From positions 868,001 to 932,000 of the forward strand of contig JAFEMH010000078.1 in assembly GCA_022495995.1 (NCBI GenBank): a stretch of 64,000 nt of DNA, given 5' to 3'. Shown one piece after another: positions 34,847 through 47,900 of this stretch. Both the position numbers and the translations under genes were made by a program. The stretch's first letter is position 1, and each line of letters begins with the position of its first letter. The notes under the pieces are model-generated. The model searched no databases. It had not been told where the DNA came from and was given only the letters and a program-made list of their open reading frames with translations. This stretch comes from Adenophora triphylla var. japonica (Eukaryota > Streptophyta > Magnoliopsida > Asterales > Campanulaceae).

Positions 34847-35079
34847 CTTTCTTCGTCTCAAAATGTTTGTCCCATTTGACTTTTTTGTTAAACTTTGACC
34901 ACGAATTTATAAGAGATTAATCATGTTCATGAAATTCTAAAAGTTATTGTTGATAATATTATTAATGGTGAATTAATAGAAATTTTTAGAATTTCATGAA
35001 CATAATTAAATTGTCATATATTTGTGATCAAAGTTCAACAAAAAAGTCAAATGGGAAAAACATTTTGGGACGAAAGAAG
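34847..35079. mobile_element. Fold-back Stowaway MITE
   Basis: Nearly the whole 233 bp is one inverted repeat. Left: CTTTCTTCGTCTCAAAATGT; right reverse complement: CTTCTTTCGTCCCAAAATGT. Both arms then share CCCATTTGACTTTTTTGTT. TA flanks lie at 34845-34846 and 35080-35081. Confidence 0.88.
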
Positions 35080-35586
35080 TACTAAATTATTTTCGTTACT
35101 TTGAAACGCGGTATTTATTTTGCGAAAAAATAAAATAAAAAATGAGACATTTATTTTAAGATTAGAGAGGAAGTAATTAACAAAATTTGATTATGTGATT
35201 TTAATTATGCACTCTCCTCACCTAATTAGATAATATTTCGAATGTGAGGTGGGTGTTGTATCCACGAAACGTGGAGTGATGTATTAATGATGTCAATTTC
35301 GCTTCGCTGTCCATTATTGAAAATATGAGTCATACAATTGGATGTTCTTATCTATTTTTAATTGGTACAAACGGCATGTTAAATACTATCCATCAAGAAA
35401 CAACAGTTTGACAAATTAACTGCTTTGAGTGAAAAAATACTAAAATTTGAGGGCTAAGACATCATAATGTAATGCATTTATGTTAAAAATTAATGCTGCA
35501 ACATCTGCATTGCAATCACATTCCAACAAAGAGACCAATTTAGAGAGGTATAGTTGAGAGGGAATACTTGCTATACATACATCATA

Positions 35587-35759
35587 CTCCCTCCGTCCCA
35601 TAATACTTTACTCATTTTCTATTAGCAACGAGAACAAAAGTAGGTGTTGCTAGTGAGTAGAAGAAAGAAAGTGAGATAGGAGTGGATAGTTGTTGTAAGT
35701 ATTTATCAATGGGACACCTAAAATGACAGTGGGGAAAGTGTTGTGTGGGACAGAGGGAG
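35587..35759. mobile_element. Stowaway MITE (173 bp)
   Basis: Ends CTCCCTCCGTCCCATAATAC and, reverse-complemented, CTCCCTCTGTCCCACACAAC, flanked by TA on both sides. It lies about 160 bp beyond the ORP stop codon, so it may fall in the ORP 3' UTR or downstream sequence. Confidence 0.88.
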
Positions 35760-35916
35760 TATAATTCCAATCGAGTTCCTTACATTCCTGTAAAGAATGC
35801 CTCCAAGAAGGATCCATCGACACCTTTCTTATTTACGACACCTTTCTTATTTACGGTGGAAAAAAAATGAAATAACTAAAGAAACATAAAAAAAATAAAA
35901 AAAATCATAACCGTGC

Positions 35917-38900
35917 TCAGTCTACAATCTGATCAGTAGAGAAGTGACCAAAGATATCAGGACACGAAATCCAGTTTCCCTCTTCCCTGGCCTCCCAATA
36001 GCCACCAACATATCGGAATGCATCACTTCCTTTATCCTTAGCAAACCACTGCGGCCTCCAACCCCTTTCTTGCATTTTACGAGCCTGGATTGCACATCAA
36101 ATCAAGCAACTGTTAATTGCCAGACATGAATATTGGGGAATTAAAGAGAACTCAGAGATGGAAAAAGTTAGGTTTTTTACTCAGCTTGCATCATTTTCTA
36201 AAACTCCTATATCCCATTCCATTTTTATTTGACCAATGATCCAAACAAGTCAGAGGAAAGGCGAATGGTAACTATCTTTCAAGGCGGCTAATTAGATTCT
36301 AACCAATGGACCTAGGTCCTTACTCATGAGATGCAATTTATTACACTTAATTGAGAAAAAAGTAGAGTTTACCTGCCGCTGCCGTTGCTCCAGTCGTTGC
36401 TTCTCCGCATTTGCCATTTCATACTCACCATTTTCCAAACACCTTTGATCAGGTCTAAGCCTTGAATCTGTTGGGGGCAGCTCTTCCTGAACATAAGAAC
36501 ATATCAACTCTGCAAAGAGCATCTTCCTCACCATCAACTCAAACATATAGTCCTCCGTAGAAGAGGTGATTCTTTTTTGGGTCATCCCAATTGAGTGTAC
36601 ATTTTCTTTCAAGGAACATTCTTTTTTGGGTCATCCCAATTTACTTTTCCGCCTAGATTGCAAATAAATTTTCTGAGGGCAATTACTCCCTCTGTTCCAA
36701 AATGAATGTCAATTTTCCAAAATCTGTCCCAAAAAATGATCTAATTTTCTAAAATATTTGCCCCAAAATAAATGTCTATTTTTAAAGAGAATCTACTAAA
36801 TCATTTATCACCAAATAATAAGGTTTAACACACTTACATTCCTAACTCCGCCAAGGAACTATCCCTGCACGTCTCAAGCCAGGAAAAAAGGAGTGCGGTA
36901 GGAGTGTGACAACGAGAGTAAATTTTTTTTCGCATTATCTTGACATGAATCTAAATTTGAAAATCGTTCGGGTGTCCCCATCACAGCGACGCACTTCACT
37001 TTATAGGCACATGTATAGCGGAAAGTATGCGAGTGGGATGCGCTTGAAAACTTGAAACATTAGTTATTTACCGTGGAGATCAACGAAAGAAGTAAGTAGT
37101 GGAGGTTATGCGGATGAGGAATATATTAGGAATATAATATCATAATATTATATTCAAGTAAATATTGTTATATACTCCCTCCGTCCATTTACTTACTTCA
37201 CACTTTCTATTTTGGACGTCCAAATACATACTTCACACTTTGTTTTTTACCTAAAAAGGAAACTTTATATCATTAAAATATTAACCCTACCCCACTCATT
37301 CTCTCTCCTACATTATTTTAATACTCACAACACCATTATAATTTACTATTCCCTCCACTCATTCTCTCCTATTTTACTTTCACACTCACAACACTTTCAA
37401 TATAATACTCCCTCCTTAATTTACGTGAGTACAGTAACTGTGAAGTAACAAATTGGACGGAGGGAGTATTAGATTAGGAAACACAATCCTTGTATTAGAT
37501 TAGAATCCTTCTCCTTCTAGGAGATTACCTCCTCATTGTAATCCTATAAATATGTATCTCTAGCATCATAATCAATTGAGTCATTCAATTCAATTTCTCT
37601 CTTCCCTGTTTTGATTGACTTCGTCTAACTCTCTTTATTCTAATATAGTATCAGAGCTAAGATCCATAGAAGAACTTCTCCGCCACCTTGCTTCCGCCAC
37701 CAACTACCAAAACCCCCACCACTCTTAAAAGTTTTCAAGATGTTCAGCTTGCTGTTCATAAAGCCTTTTTTTTCTCTTTAAACATTGTATTGCCACTATC
37801 CTGTTCTTTGCTCTAGTAAACTCCTTGGCCTTTTAAAATTTCAGCAACAACCTTCTTCAATAAGATTTTTTTTTTCTGTCTAACCCTCTTCAAACCTTTG
37901 GCCGAAATTCTCACCACCAAAGATGCCGCCAACCATCATAAAAAACGCTCCACCCAAAGACAAACCCTTTTGACCAAAACCCTATATTTTTTTATTATTT
38001 CTCCCCTTCGAAAATTTTTCTTCTTAAAATTTTTTCTCTACGCCTAGACCTCACCCTCCTTCCAAATTCAACCAAAACTCCCACACCCAATATTGCCACC
38101 ACTGTCACCCACCCCAACCCCGCCTACCAAAACAACCCTACCAAGCCGTACCCCTTCCCATCACCACCTCCAAAATCCCCCTCATAAATCCCTTTTATCT
38201 CAATGTAACGTTGAGTATTATTTTCCCCCTTCGAAAATTTTCTTCTTATTAATTTTTTTTTCTCTTTTATCTCAATTGAGTTCTTTTTTTCTCCTCTTCA
38301 CTCAACCTCCCTTTGAAAAACCCAAACCAAAGTCGTCCTTGTGACGTAAAACAAAACCCAAACCAAAGTCGTCCTTGAGACGTAAAACAAAACTCAATTC
38401 GTTGTCGAGACATAAAATCGTCGTTGAGACGTAGTCGATGAGACACAAAATTTCTCGTCGTCACGACTTAAAATAATCCTTCAAACCCAATTCGTTGTCG
38501 AGACATAACATCGTCATTGAGACATAGTCGATGAGACACAAAGTCGTCCTTGAGACGTAAAACAAAACCTAAACCAAAGTCGTCCTTGAGACGTAAAACA
38601 AACCCCACACCCAATTCATTGTTGGGACATAAAATCATCGTTGAGACGTAGTCGATAAATGAAAAAAAAAAAGCCACACGACCGTGCGTGCAAATTGGCA
38701 CGGCCGTGCAAACTCAGTCATAGCTTCGGTAAAAGCAAAATCTTCCGCAACAGCAAGTCTTCATTATGTCCAAGATTGGACTCTCCTATCGGCCGTCCAT
38801 CTTGCGGGGGCATATTAGGAATATAATATCATAATATTATATTCAAGTAAATATTGTTATATATTAGATTAGGAAACACAATCCTTGTATTAGATTAGAA

Positions 38901-41900
38901 AACACAATCCTTGTTTTAGATTAGAATCCTTCTCCTTCTAGGAGATTACCTCCTCATTGTAATCCTATAAATATGTATCTCTAGCATCCTAATCAATTGA
39001 GTCATTCAATTCAATTTCTCTCTTCCCTGTTTTGATTGACTTCGTCTAACTCTCTTTATTCTAATAGAATATTCACGTAATGTGTTTACAAGAGCCTAAG
39101 TGGGTTGAAGAGAAAGTGATGGATGTGTTTTCACCCATCCAAATGATATATCTTTAGACCTATTTTATTCTCGACCTTGAAAGTTTTGATGGCTTTTTGG
39201 AGTGTTTATAAGTAAAGGGAATGGAAGAAAAAAGTCATGGAATATGATTGAAAAGGATACGAAAATGAACGATAAAAAATGGAGCGGCAAAGGAGGAAAT
39301 AATGGAAATAACAGAAGGACAAAGTAGAGATGACCTTTAGCATTCATTACCATTAATAGTACTTATCGAGAGCTTTCCAATAATATGTGGCACGTATCAA
39401 TCGGAGTCCGTACGAACAAGTTATTGCCTTCAGAAGTTTGCCGAAAAAGGGACAAGTCAACGAAGCATTGGGAGCGCACACTCCCCTTTTTTGGGAGCGG
39501 ACGCTCCCAAATTACAGAAACTAAGAAACTTATTGCCCTGTTGGGAGCGCACACTCCCCTTTTTGGGAGCAGACGCTCCCCTCTCCGAACAGCTTTTGCA
39601 GTTTTCCTTTTTCGCGTTGGATTTAGCCCCTGTTTCCTAATTTCGACCTTCCTCTCTACCCAGTGGCGGATCTAGGATCTTTAAACAGTGGGTGCACAAT
39701 TTAAACTAAATAATTTCAAACTAAAATTTTCTATAACGAGAACCAATTGTTGACTTGATGTGCTATTAGAATTACCCACCCCAAAACTAGTTTTACCAAT
39801 GTCGGACTTAGAAACCACATCTAGGTGCCAAAAAAATTATTTTACTGAATTACAAATTTTAACCAAAATATTTTACTTATGCCATGAAGAATAAAAAAAC
39901 TAATATGCTTTATTGAAATATTGATGATGACATTATTTTAGAAAGCATTATGGGTAAGTTGTTATGTGACGGAAGGAGTATATGATTTGGACTTATTTTT
40001 TTACAAGCTTTAAATGATAAAAATAAATAAAAAATAATAAATAAAATCATTTATCCAAGTTTTTTTTATAAAAGCCTATTTATCATAATAGAGGCAAAAA
40101 AATGTAATTTGAATAATAAATAAAAACTATTTATGATATTTAGAGTGATAATCAGAAGAATTTAAGAAAAACACTAAAAAAACAAAAAAACTTGCAGCCA
40201 ATAGGAATTGAACACTGGATTTTTGCAATGAGTTTTAAATGGTTTACCAACTAAGCTGCAACCCAATTTTGTCTAATATCTGCACAATAAATATTAATCC
40301 CATCGTTAAAAAAAATCTACTAAAAATTGTATTTGATCGGGTGCACGTGCACCCCCACCTATAGTGCTACATCCGCCCCTGTCTCTACTCCAAGTATAAA
40401 TAGACCAACTCCAGCCATATTTTTGTATCTCTTGCACTTTAATTTAGGTTTTACAAGTTTAAAAAGGATTAAGGATTTAATCAAGGTTTTTGTATTTTAT
40501 CTTTTATGCTCCTTCGCGACTAATTCTTGGTTTGCGGATTGAGTGATTAACAATTGGATCTTTATGCTAAGGTTTTAATTCTTCCTATCTCTTTCTTATT
40601 CTTGTTATTCTCAACATTCTTAAAGATCGTTCTTAGGTTTCAATTGTATTATAAAATACTTTTGGCATTTGAATTTACTTGGGTATAAATTGTCACACTC
40701 ACGTGAATAGTTTATATATTGGCCATTGTTGTGAATATTAGATTCAATTGATGACTTCACGGAAATCAAGTGAATCTAGGTTCTAATGTTTTATGATTTA
40801 AATGGAATTTCTTGAATGTTTATATTAACCCAGCAAAAAATATTACCAAGAGAAATTATTAGGATTGCAATCCGCACATCAAACATCCCCACCCAAAACT
40901 TTTGTAAACGAACCCTTGAATGAGATTGTTCTATTTTATCCCTTTGAAATAAAGCATATAGTGATAATAAATATGAATCCAAATCCATGAATCCATTGTC
41001 TTCTTGATTTCTTTTACTTGTTTTCAATCAACCAATAAAAACCCCCTTTGTTACTATTTGCACTATTTAAATACACTTGTTCACACACGAGTCTCTATGA
41101 ATTCGACCCTTGCATGCTTGCATATTAATACAGTGATAACTAGTGCACTTACTAGGTAAATTATAATTAGAGGGAGAAATCCTCCATCAGAAAGCTAGAG
41201 AAATGTCTCCTAAAAGTATAAGCTTTGGTACTCAAGAAAGGATAAATGTAGGAATGCAGTAGCCATCGTTATTATTGACAATAAGTTATATTGATGATGT
41301 GGTGGAAGTGTTCGAGACGAATAACCAGATTATCAGTATTAAACTTGTGATAAGGATGAGCTTATTATAAATACCTATACACCACAAGTAAAATTGGATT
41401 CATCTATTAGACAAGAGTATGGGAAGATTTGGATGTGGTTAGTGGTGAGAAATTGATCATTGGTGGCAATCTCAACGAACATGTGAGTTCTGGTCGACAT
41501 GATTTTAAAAGCATTTATGGATGTTTTGGCATTAGTAAAAGAATGACGCAAGAAATGGTATCTTTGATTTTGCGATGACACAACTTGAGTATAATGTTTT
41601 TTTTTTTTTGGCGAAAAGAGACGGTACTCCTTAGATTTTATTAATAATTAAAAGCAAATTAAAAAACAACGAAGGGGAAATGACCACCTCAACCGCCATT
41701 AAAAGGAAATACATGATAAATGCCAAGATTAATGAAAGCTAACCAAGGGGGACAAACTTTAATCTGAAAAAGATCAAGCCGTGACAAAATGGTAGAATAG
41801 GGGAAAGAATAAAAACCACGTCCAAGGCAGAAGTGCACCCATGTGACCCTAGCCACATCAAGCATCATCCACCCGAAAAGAGCATGAACATCCATAAATC

Positions 41901-44900
41901 TAAATCCGAACATATGGGAAGGAAACACGATCAAGCTTATAGAGACCCTTAGAAGCTTTAGGAAGCTATGTATAAGAGTAGAATACCATATTAGTGCCTT
42001 CATTAGCCGCAGCATTTGCTAACCCATCAGCTACACCATTACATTCCCGAAGAATATAGGAAATCCGAACATCGAGAGGCCATTATGAGTTTAATTTTTT
42101 GAACCAAATATCTTATAGCCCAAGGAATATGATATTCACCATTTATAATGTGAACCAGCACTTCTGAATCAACTTCTAACCATACGTGATGAAGACCAAA
42201 ATCTTGCGCAAGAGTGAGCCCATCTAGGGCAGCCATTACTTCAACCCACATGTTTAGGGGCTGCCCAAACAAGCAGTTGCATATCCCTAGTGTTGTCACC
42301 AATTTTCTTGTGTTTAATATCTCCCTAACCTTGGAAGCAATAGGGGAGAAGCTAAAGGATATATTGAAGGCAGCTGGAATATTAGAAGTTTCAATTACCT
42401 CGTGAATCACACCAGCACATCAACAAACCCATCATCAAATTTCCATTTATTTCTCGCATTCCACAGCTCCGAGCAGATAACACTAGGGAGAATCATTCGA
42501 AGCCATTTGAACACATGAGTTTCTCTTTTGGGACAATCAAACCACCATTTACATAGCATTTGTCGAAGATTTCTATTGGATACGCATACTCCAAATAATT
42601 GACCAAATAAAACAGAAGCAAGTTCATATTGTACTAAAATATGTTGGATAGATTCCACCATAGGTAACGAGCAGCAACCACACTTTGAAGCTAAAGAAAC
42701 CCCACGCCGCTGAACTTTATCATCTGTTGGCAAATCTTAATGAGGTGCACGCCATAGGAACACCGAGATTTTAAGAGGAAGGTGTTTATGCCACGCTAAG
42801 GAGAAAACTAAACTTGAGTATAATGAACATTCGGTTCAAGAAAAAAATCTCACATGGTGACGTATAGGAGAAGAGGTACTGAGAGTCGGATTTAGTTCTT
42901 CATAGACTTGAGGTGAGATATTTAAGGAATGGAAGATCATATGTAGATCTAAATATCAACTAGTAGAAGCTTCAAGGGGAGAACCAACACAAATTTTTGG
43001 CTAAGATCGCCCTAACCAATAGTTGCTCTGGTTGCACAGATGTGGACATAGATTCGACTTGGACTAAGATGGAGCATACCATAAAGAAGGTCAAAATAAT
43101 CCAAGGAGAACCTAAAGAGAATACGTCACTAAAAAGGATACATATGGGTGGAAAGATGAAGTGAGGCAAGCGATGGAGCAATTGAGAATGCCATAAAATA
43201 TTGGAGGAATGAAGGAGCAATGAGAACTATAGAAAAGTAGGCCAACATAAGTTTACCCCCTCCAAAACTATTCACCAAATCCCACTTTGCACCCTGATCG
43301 AAAATCGACCCACTTTGATCCTCAATGTTTCAATAATCCCACTTTGCCCCTGGATCCTAACAAATGTTAAAAAACTAACAAAATTGTCATTTGCATGTAT
43401 GGATATTTTGATCATTCACATTTTAACATTTAATTATCCTTTAATTTATATTCTACTTAATATTATGTTTTCTTATTTATAGACAAATATAAGAATTATA
43501 AGCTTAAAGATTATTTTAAATAATCTCATGTACTTCAAAAATTTATTTTATATTAATATTTTATCTATTTATTATTATTAGAAAAAAATATGATGATGAA
43601 GAGAAAAGAGTGGAGCGCGAAAATTCATGTTGATGATGGGGTTTGCTTAATATTTTATGATTTTTTTTCTAAATTTTTTCGTTAGATTCATTCCCAATTT
43701 TTTTACCACCTATTTCTTCTTAGATTTCAATTTTTATTATTGTTTCTTTTAAGGATTTTTTTTTAAAACTTTTTTCCCAACTCTTTTCTTTTATGATTCA
43801 TGTTAACCGATCTAAAATCATTTTAGGACCAAGGCTTTGTTGTTGGTATAGACTTACACCAATGATGCAACATGATAAGATCGTTAAGGGTACCTAAGTT
43901 TTTTGTACTTTTGCTACTAAAATTGCTTGTATCCTAACTTTCTTAAATCTCGGTCAAAGCTAAATTGGACATTCTTTTTTGGATGGAGGGAGTAGTAGAT
44001 TTTCAACCATTTTCTATTTAGCTTGTTTAGTAAATGCCACTATTATATTGGGACGGATGTGGACAATCCCCACCCGCACCCATCCCCGCCAATCGACTCA
44101 AAGAGTCCTAATTTCGATTGTAGGATGTTCTACAAACACATTTGAAACATTAAGCCAATAGATGCTAAGAGTTCCCAAATTACACTCATTGCCTAAAAGT
44201 AATCCGCACACAAGTAATCCGATAATCAGCAAAACCTGTTTTGGTCCTTGAAATGTTTGGCTTTCAACCATGGACTATATCGATAGACATAGGATTTTAA
44301 GCCTTTTGCAACGCATTAGGGACAAAAAATAAATCACCAGCCAATGATCCATCTTAGAGCACCCATCAATGAGTATGTCAAACAAGGATCATAACAGAAT
44401 GACAGATAAATTGCTTTCCAAACAAGTATGCCACCAAGTATAATAGCAGATAATAAAGCACAGTTTAGGAAAGAAAATGAGCTAAAGTTGCCTTTTTTGA
44501 TGATAGAAAAAGAAGATTTATTAGATGGGGGAAAGAATACAAAGATAAGAGAACAAAATGAGCTAAAGTTGCCTGTACCTTCAGTCCAGGAGTTAGCTCA
44601 TTCAATGTCATAGCAAACCGTGTCAAATTATATCTAGTGGGAATTTTAGGAGGCTTGCTCCGCTTCCACAGCAGATGAGCTTCTGAAAGAGATTCAAGCC
44701 CTTTTCCCTTCCCGGAGAAGTCGCCATCAATGTAATGCATGCTTTCATCCCATTTTCCAAATAATGTTGCCACTGTCTTTCCATTCTTATCTTCAACTAT
44801 CCCTTGTACCTGCATACAAATCACATTATTTTACTGCAAAACTCCAACGGGAATAAGGGTAAAAGTCATAGAATAAGGGATATCTTGCTATGTGCACATG

Positions 44901-47900
44901 GTTGTTTCTTTCAATTGTTCACCCCCTGCATGATGTTCTGGAGTTGCAGTTCTACACAGAATAAGCACTATAGTGCTACGTGTGCAGGGCTGTTTCCTTC
45001 AATTGTTCACCCCCTGAATGATGTTCTGGACTTGCAGTGATACGCTAAAAATGAATTTGGTGCAGATGTACAGCGGGGGGGGGGGGGTGTACAGCTGGGT
45101 GCATACAAGATACGTTCAGTACGTGTTAGATAAGCCAGCTCATAATTTATCCAACCTACTTACAGAGTTATTCTTGAAAAGACACCCAAACACCTAAATC
45201 ACCATCAGATGAAAAGGTGATCCATGTGTAAAAACCATACAGACAAAGGCTGTGTGACTGCCAGAGTTCCCACCACAAGCATTAAATACTTTTGAGTGGG
45301 CCATGCATTCCAAAGTTGATGGCCTTCCCAGACCCAATTCCTAAATTGATGTTTATTTAATTTCAGTATGCTAAAGCTTCGATAAGCAACTTTATGAACC
45401 TAGTGGGTCGAAAAATTGTTTTCAGCTCCAGCACAAGCTATGGGTCTGGTCAGTAAGATTTTTGTATGGATCTGAATGGGTTTAAGCGGGGAACAAAAAT
45501 AAGATATGGGAGGACTGGGCATTGATGCTAATAAACTCTTTATAAACAACTTCCATTGCAGCAACTGCTTGCGAAAATGAACTCAGTAAGTATTGAGTAG
45601 CATAAGGAAATTAAGATCATAACCAAGTTAAATGACCAATAGACTTGATCACTTGCCAAAGGGTTGCTAGTGTAAGAAGCTACTCAAAATATAAGCAGTA
45701 AAAATGTCGAAATTCTCTCTTGTTATCCTTTTTCCAGTCCCCCATGGTGGAGATTACAAGAAAACATATTTCAGGAAAATTAATGATATTGTCTAATTGC
45801 CATTCTTAACTCACACACATATAGCGAGGGAGAGGGAGAGAGAGAGAGGCACCTGGTGTGGATTCCGCTCTATGATAGACTGTTCCTTGAATTTCAGCTT
45901 ACATGAATAGCTCTGATTTCCTTCAATATGCATAGTCCCATAGTGATCACAATACAATTTCCCCAAAATAAGATTGTATATGGATGTTGTTACCTGACAG
46001 AATAAAGTCCATATCAGATGGGACTTTCCAAAACAAGGAAGATCTAAAATCAGTTGTAAAATACCTTGCTCCATTGAAAAACTTCCCCATCATCAAATTC
46101 CAAAGTCAAAAGCCCAACTGGGTCAAGCTGAATCGAGCGACCCCAAAATTTGCTTTTCAAGTTGCTGTCACCCCAAAATTTCCAGCCTGTACCCTCACAA
46201 TGACATGCTACAATCATTGGGTGATGACTAACCTGATGAATGAAAGAACAAAACTATTGATGTTTAGTTCTATCTAGCAAAATGCTTTAACTGAAGCAAA
46301 GGAACATAGAAGTGTAAAAATTAATATGGCATCACATGAAGGATTATAGAACAATATGACTCTTACTTCAAAAATTTACCATAGAGTATAACACAAGAAC
46401 TTTACAAATCTTCTATGTAAACACACCCACACAATCAATGAAACATTAAAATTTGAACCGAACTAATATACAATTATCAAAATAATTGAAAACATACTTT
46501 GACAACCTTCTCCTACTAAATAACTGATTGCAGCTACTAATATTCTCTAACATATGTAATACAGAGATTTGCATCAAGCTGAATATCAAAATCAGATAGT
46601 ACACTTCAAAAAAAAAAAAAGGTGTCTAAAGGGTGACAATGTAAATGACAAAAAAAAAAAAAAAAAAAAAAAAACGATGGATATGGAGTCCACAATCCCC
46701 CTGATACGATCCATTAAGGGGCTAAAATTTTATAAAGAGATCGTATAAGAATGTGTCACATGTATTCATTCATATGTCCCTGCTCTTTATATATGCCCAA
46801 TCCACTATATTTGTGAGCTTTTTTCCATTCATCCCCAAGTCGGATTAGGAGCTGATGATAACAACTCAAGATCCATTTTTGAATAGACCTTAGCACCCTT
46901 CAGCATGTCAACATATTATCCAAGCTCTTGGTCAATGAGAATATAGATGCTGCTCCATCATTTTCCATTATATGGTCAATGAGACATGCTCTTTGTTTAA
47001 GGATTTGTAACCAATGGGAAGGGTGGTTAATGGAGAGACCAAGAGTCCAGATGACTCCTCTTCCCTTAATATATATATTGATGTAGATGTGATCGACTAT
47101 GCGTATCATATTTTAGTAAGTGAGAGCGGTCAAGAGAAGGCCAGAACAAAGTGCATTGTAGCAGGGCATAACAGCGAACAACACGTCTCATGCCCATGCC
47201 ATGGTGACGTCCACGGCCATGGAAGAGCTGCTGTGGCATGAGCGAAGACAGTGGGAAGGGAAGTAAGTTCCAAATCAAGCCGATGGTGAAGAAAACAGCA
47301 ATGGAACATGGTTGTTGGCAGTTTCCCAAAATTTGTGGGTCTCATGTTTTACTTAATAATGTTAGTCCTTTCCAAACTAGGTTGTTAAATGACGCGTTTT
47401 CTTTATTATTTTGAGTTTTATTTCAATACTTTTGAGTTTAAATACAATTCCTCTTTTTGAGTGTAAAATACAAGGTCCTTCCCCCGTGTTTAGACTCTAC
47501 ACAAACTCTATCCACATTTCATATCTCTACAACATACATACAAGAACAGCACACAGTTCACGCGCTTTATATCTCTCATACAAATATCAATCTCTGTCAA
47601 ATTACTCCAAGTATTGATTCTTAAGATAGGTACACAAATCTCCTAACTAATTCTTCATCATCTTCTTCTCTTTCTTGTGTTGCTTTTGATATACTTTCAA
47701 GTGCTTTATTTGTTTCATTAATTTTTACATGCTTTCCAATATCCAATCACCATAAAAATGATTGATGTGAGACCTCTCTAGTTCATAGACAATTTCTAAT
47801 CAAACAATCCGACATTCTAACGCAAAAACCAACATATTAGTTTTGCAAGATTTAAAACACCTAAAGTAAAGCAAGACCAATCATAAGATTAGGTGGAGTG

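Larger units (their letters stand above)
37124..39066 (+). mobile_element. Complete TRIM (small non-autonomous LTR retrotransposon)
   Basis: 5' LTR 37124-37645 and 3' LTR 38813-39066, both starting TATTAGGAATATAATATC and ending TTATTCTAATA (inverted ends TATTAG/CTAATA). Target duplication GAATA at 37119-37123 and 39067-39071. PBS TAGTATCAGAGC at 37646-37657, nearly tRNA-Met. The 3' LTR is preceded by a GCGGGGGCA tract. The internal 1.17 kb encodes no gag or pol. Outside the nested MITE the LTRs differ by about one base and one 25-bp tandem gain, indicating recent insertion. Confidence 0.92.
39390..41170 (+). repeat. Gypsy-like LTR fragments interrupted by an hAT MITE
   Basis: 39474-39585 carries two pairs of GGGAGCG...CGCTCCC palindromic words (GGGAGCGCACACTCCC, GGGAGCGGACGCTCCC) separated by CTTTTTT. 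After the MITE, 40385-41165 continues with AT-rich leader-like DNA ending GCATATTAATACAGTGATAA, resembling Athila-type LTR ends. No partner LTR or coding domain was found. Confidence 0.4.

Noticed and set aside
40191..40264. Functional tRNA gene
   Set aside because: A- and B-box-like motifs are present but the stems pair poorly and it sits inside a MITE; kept only as tRNA-like.
47014..47345. ORFs on both strands near 47.0-47.3 kb
   Set aside because: They overlap on opposite strands within an ORP intron, and none shows a recognisable domain.
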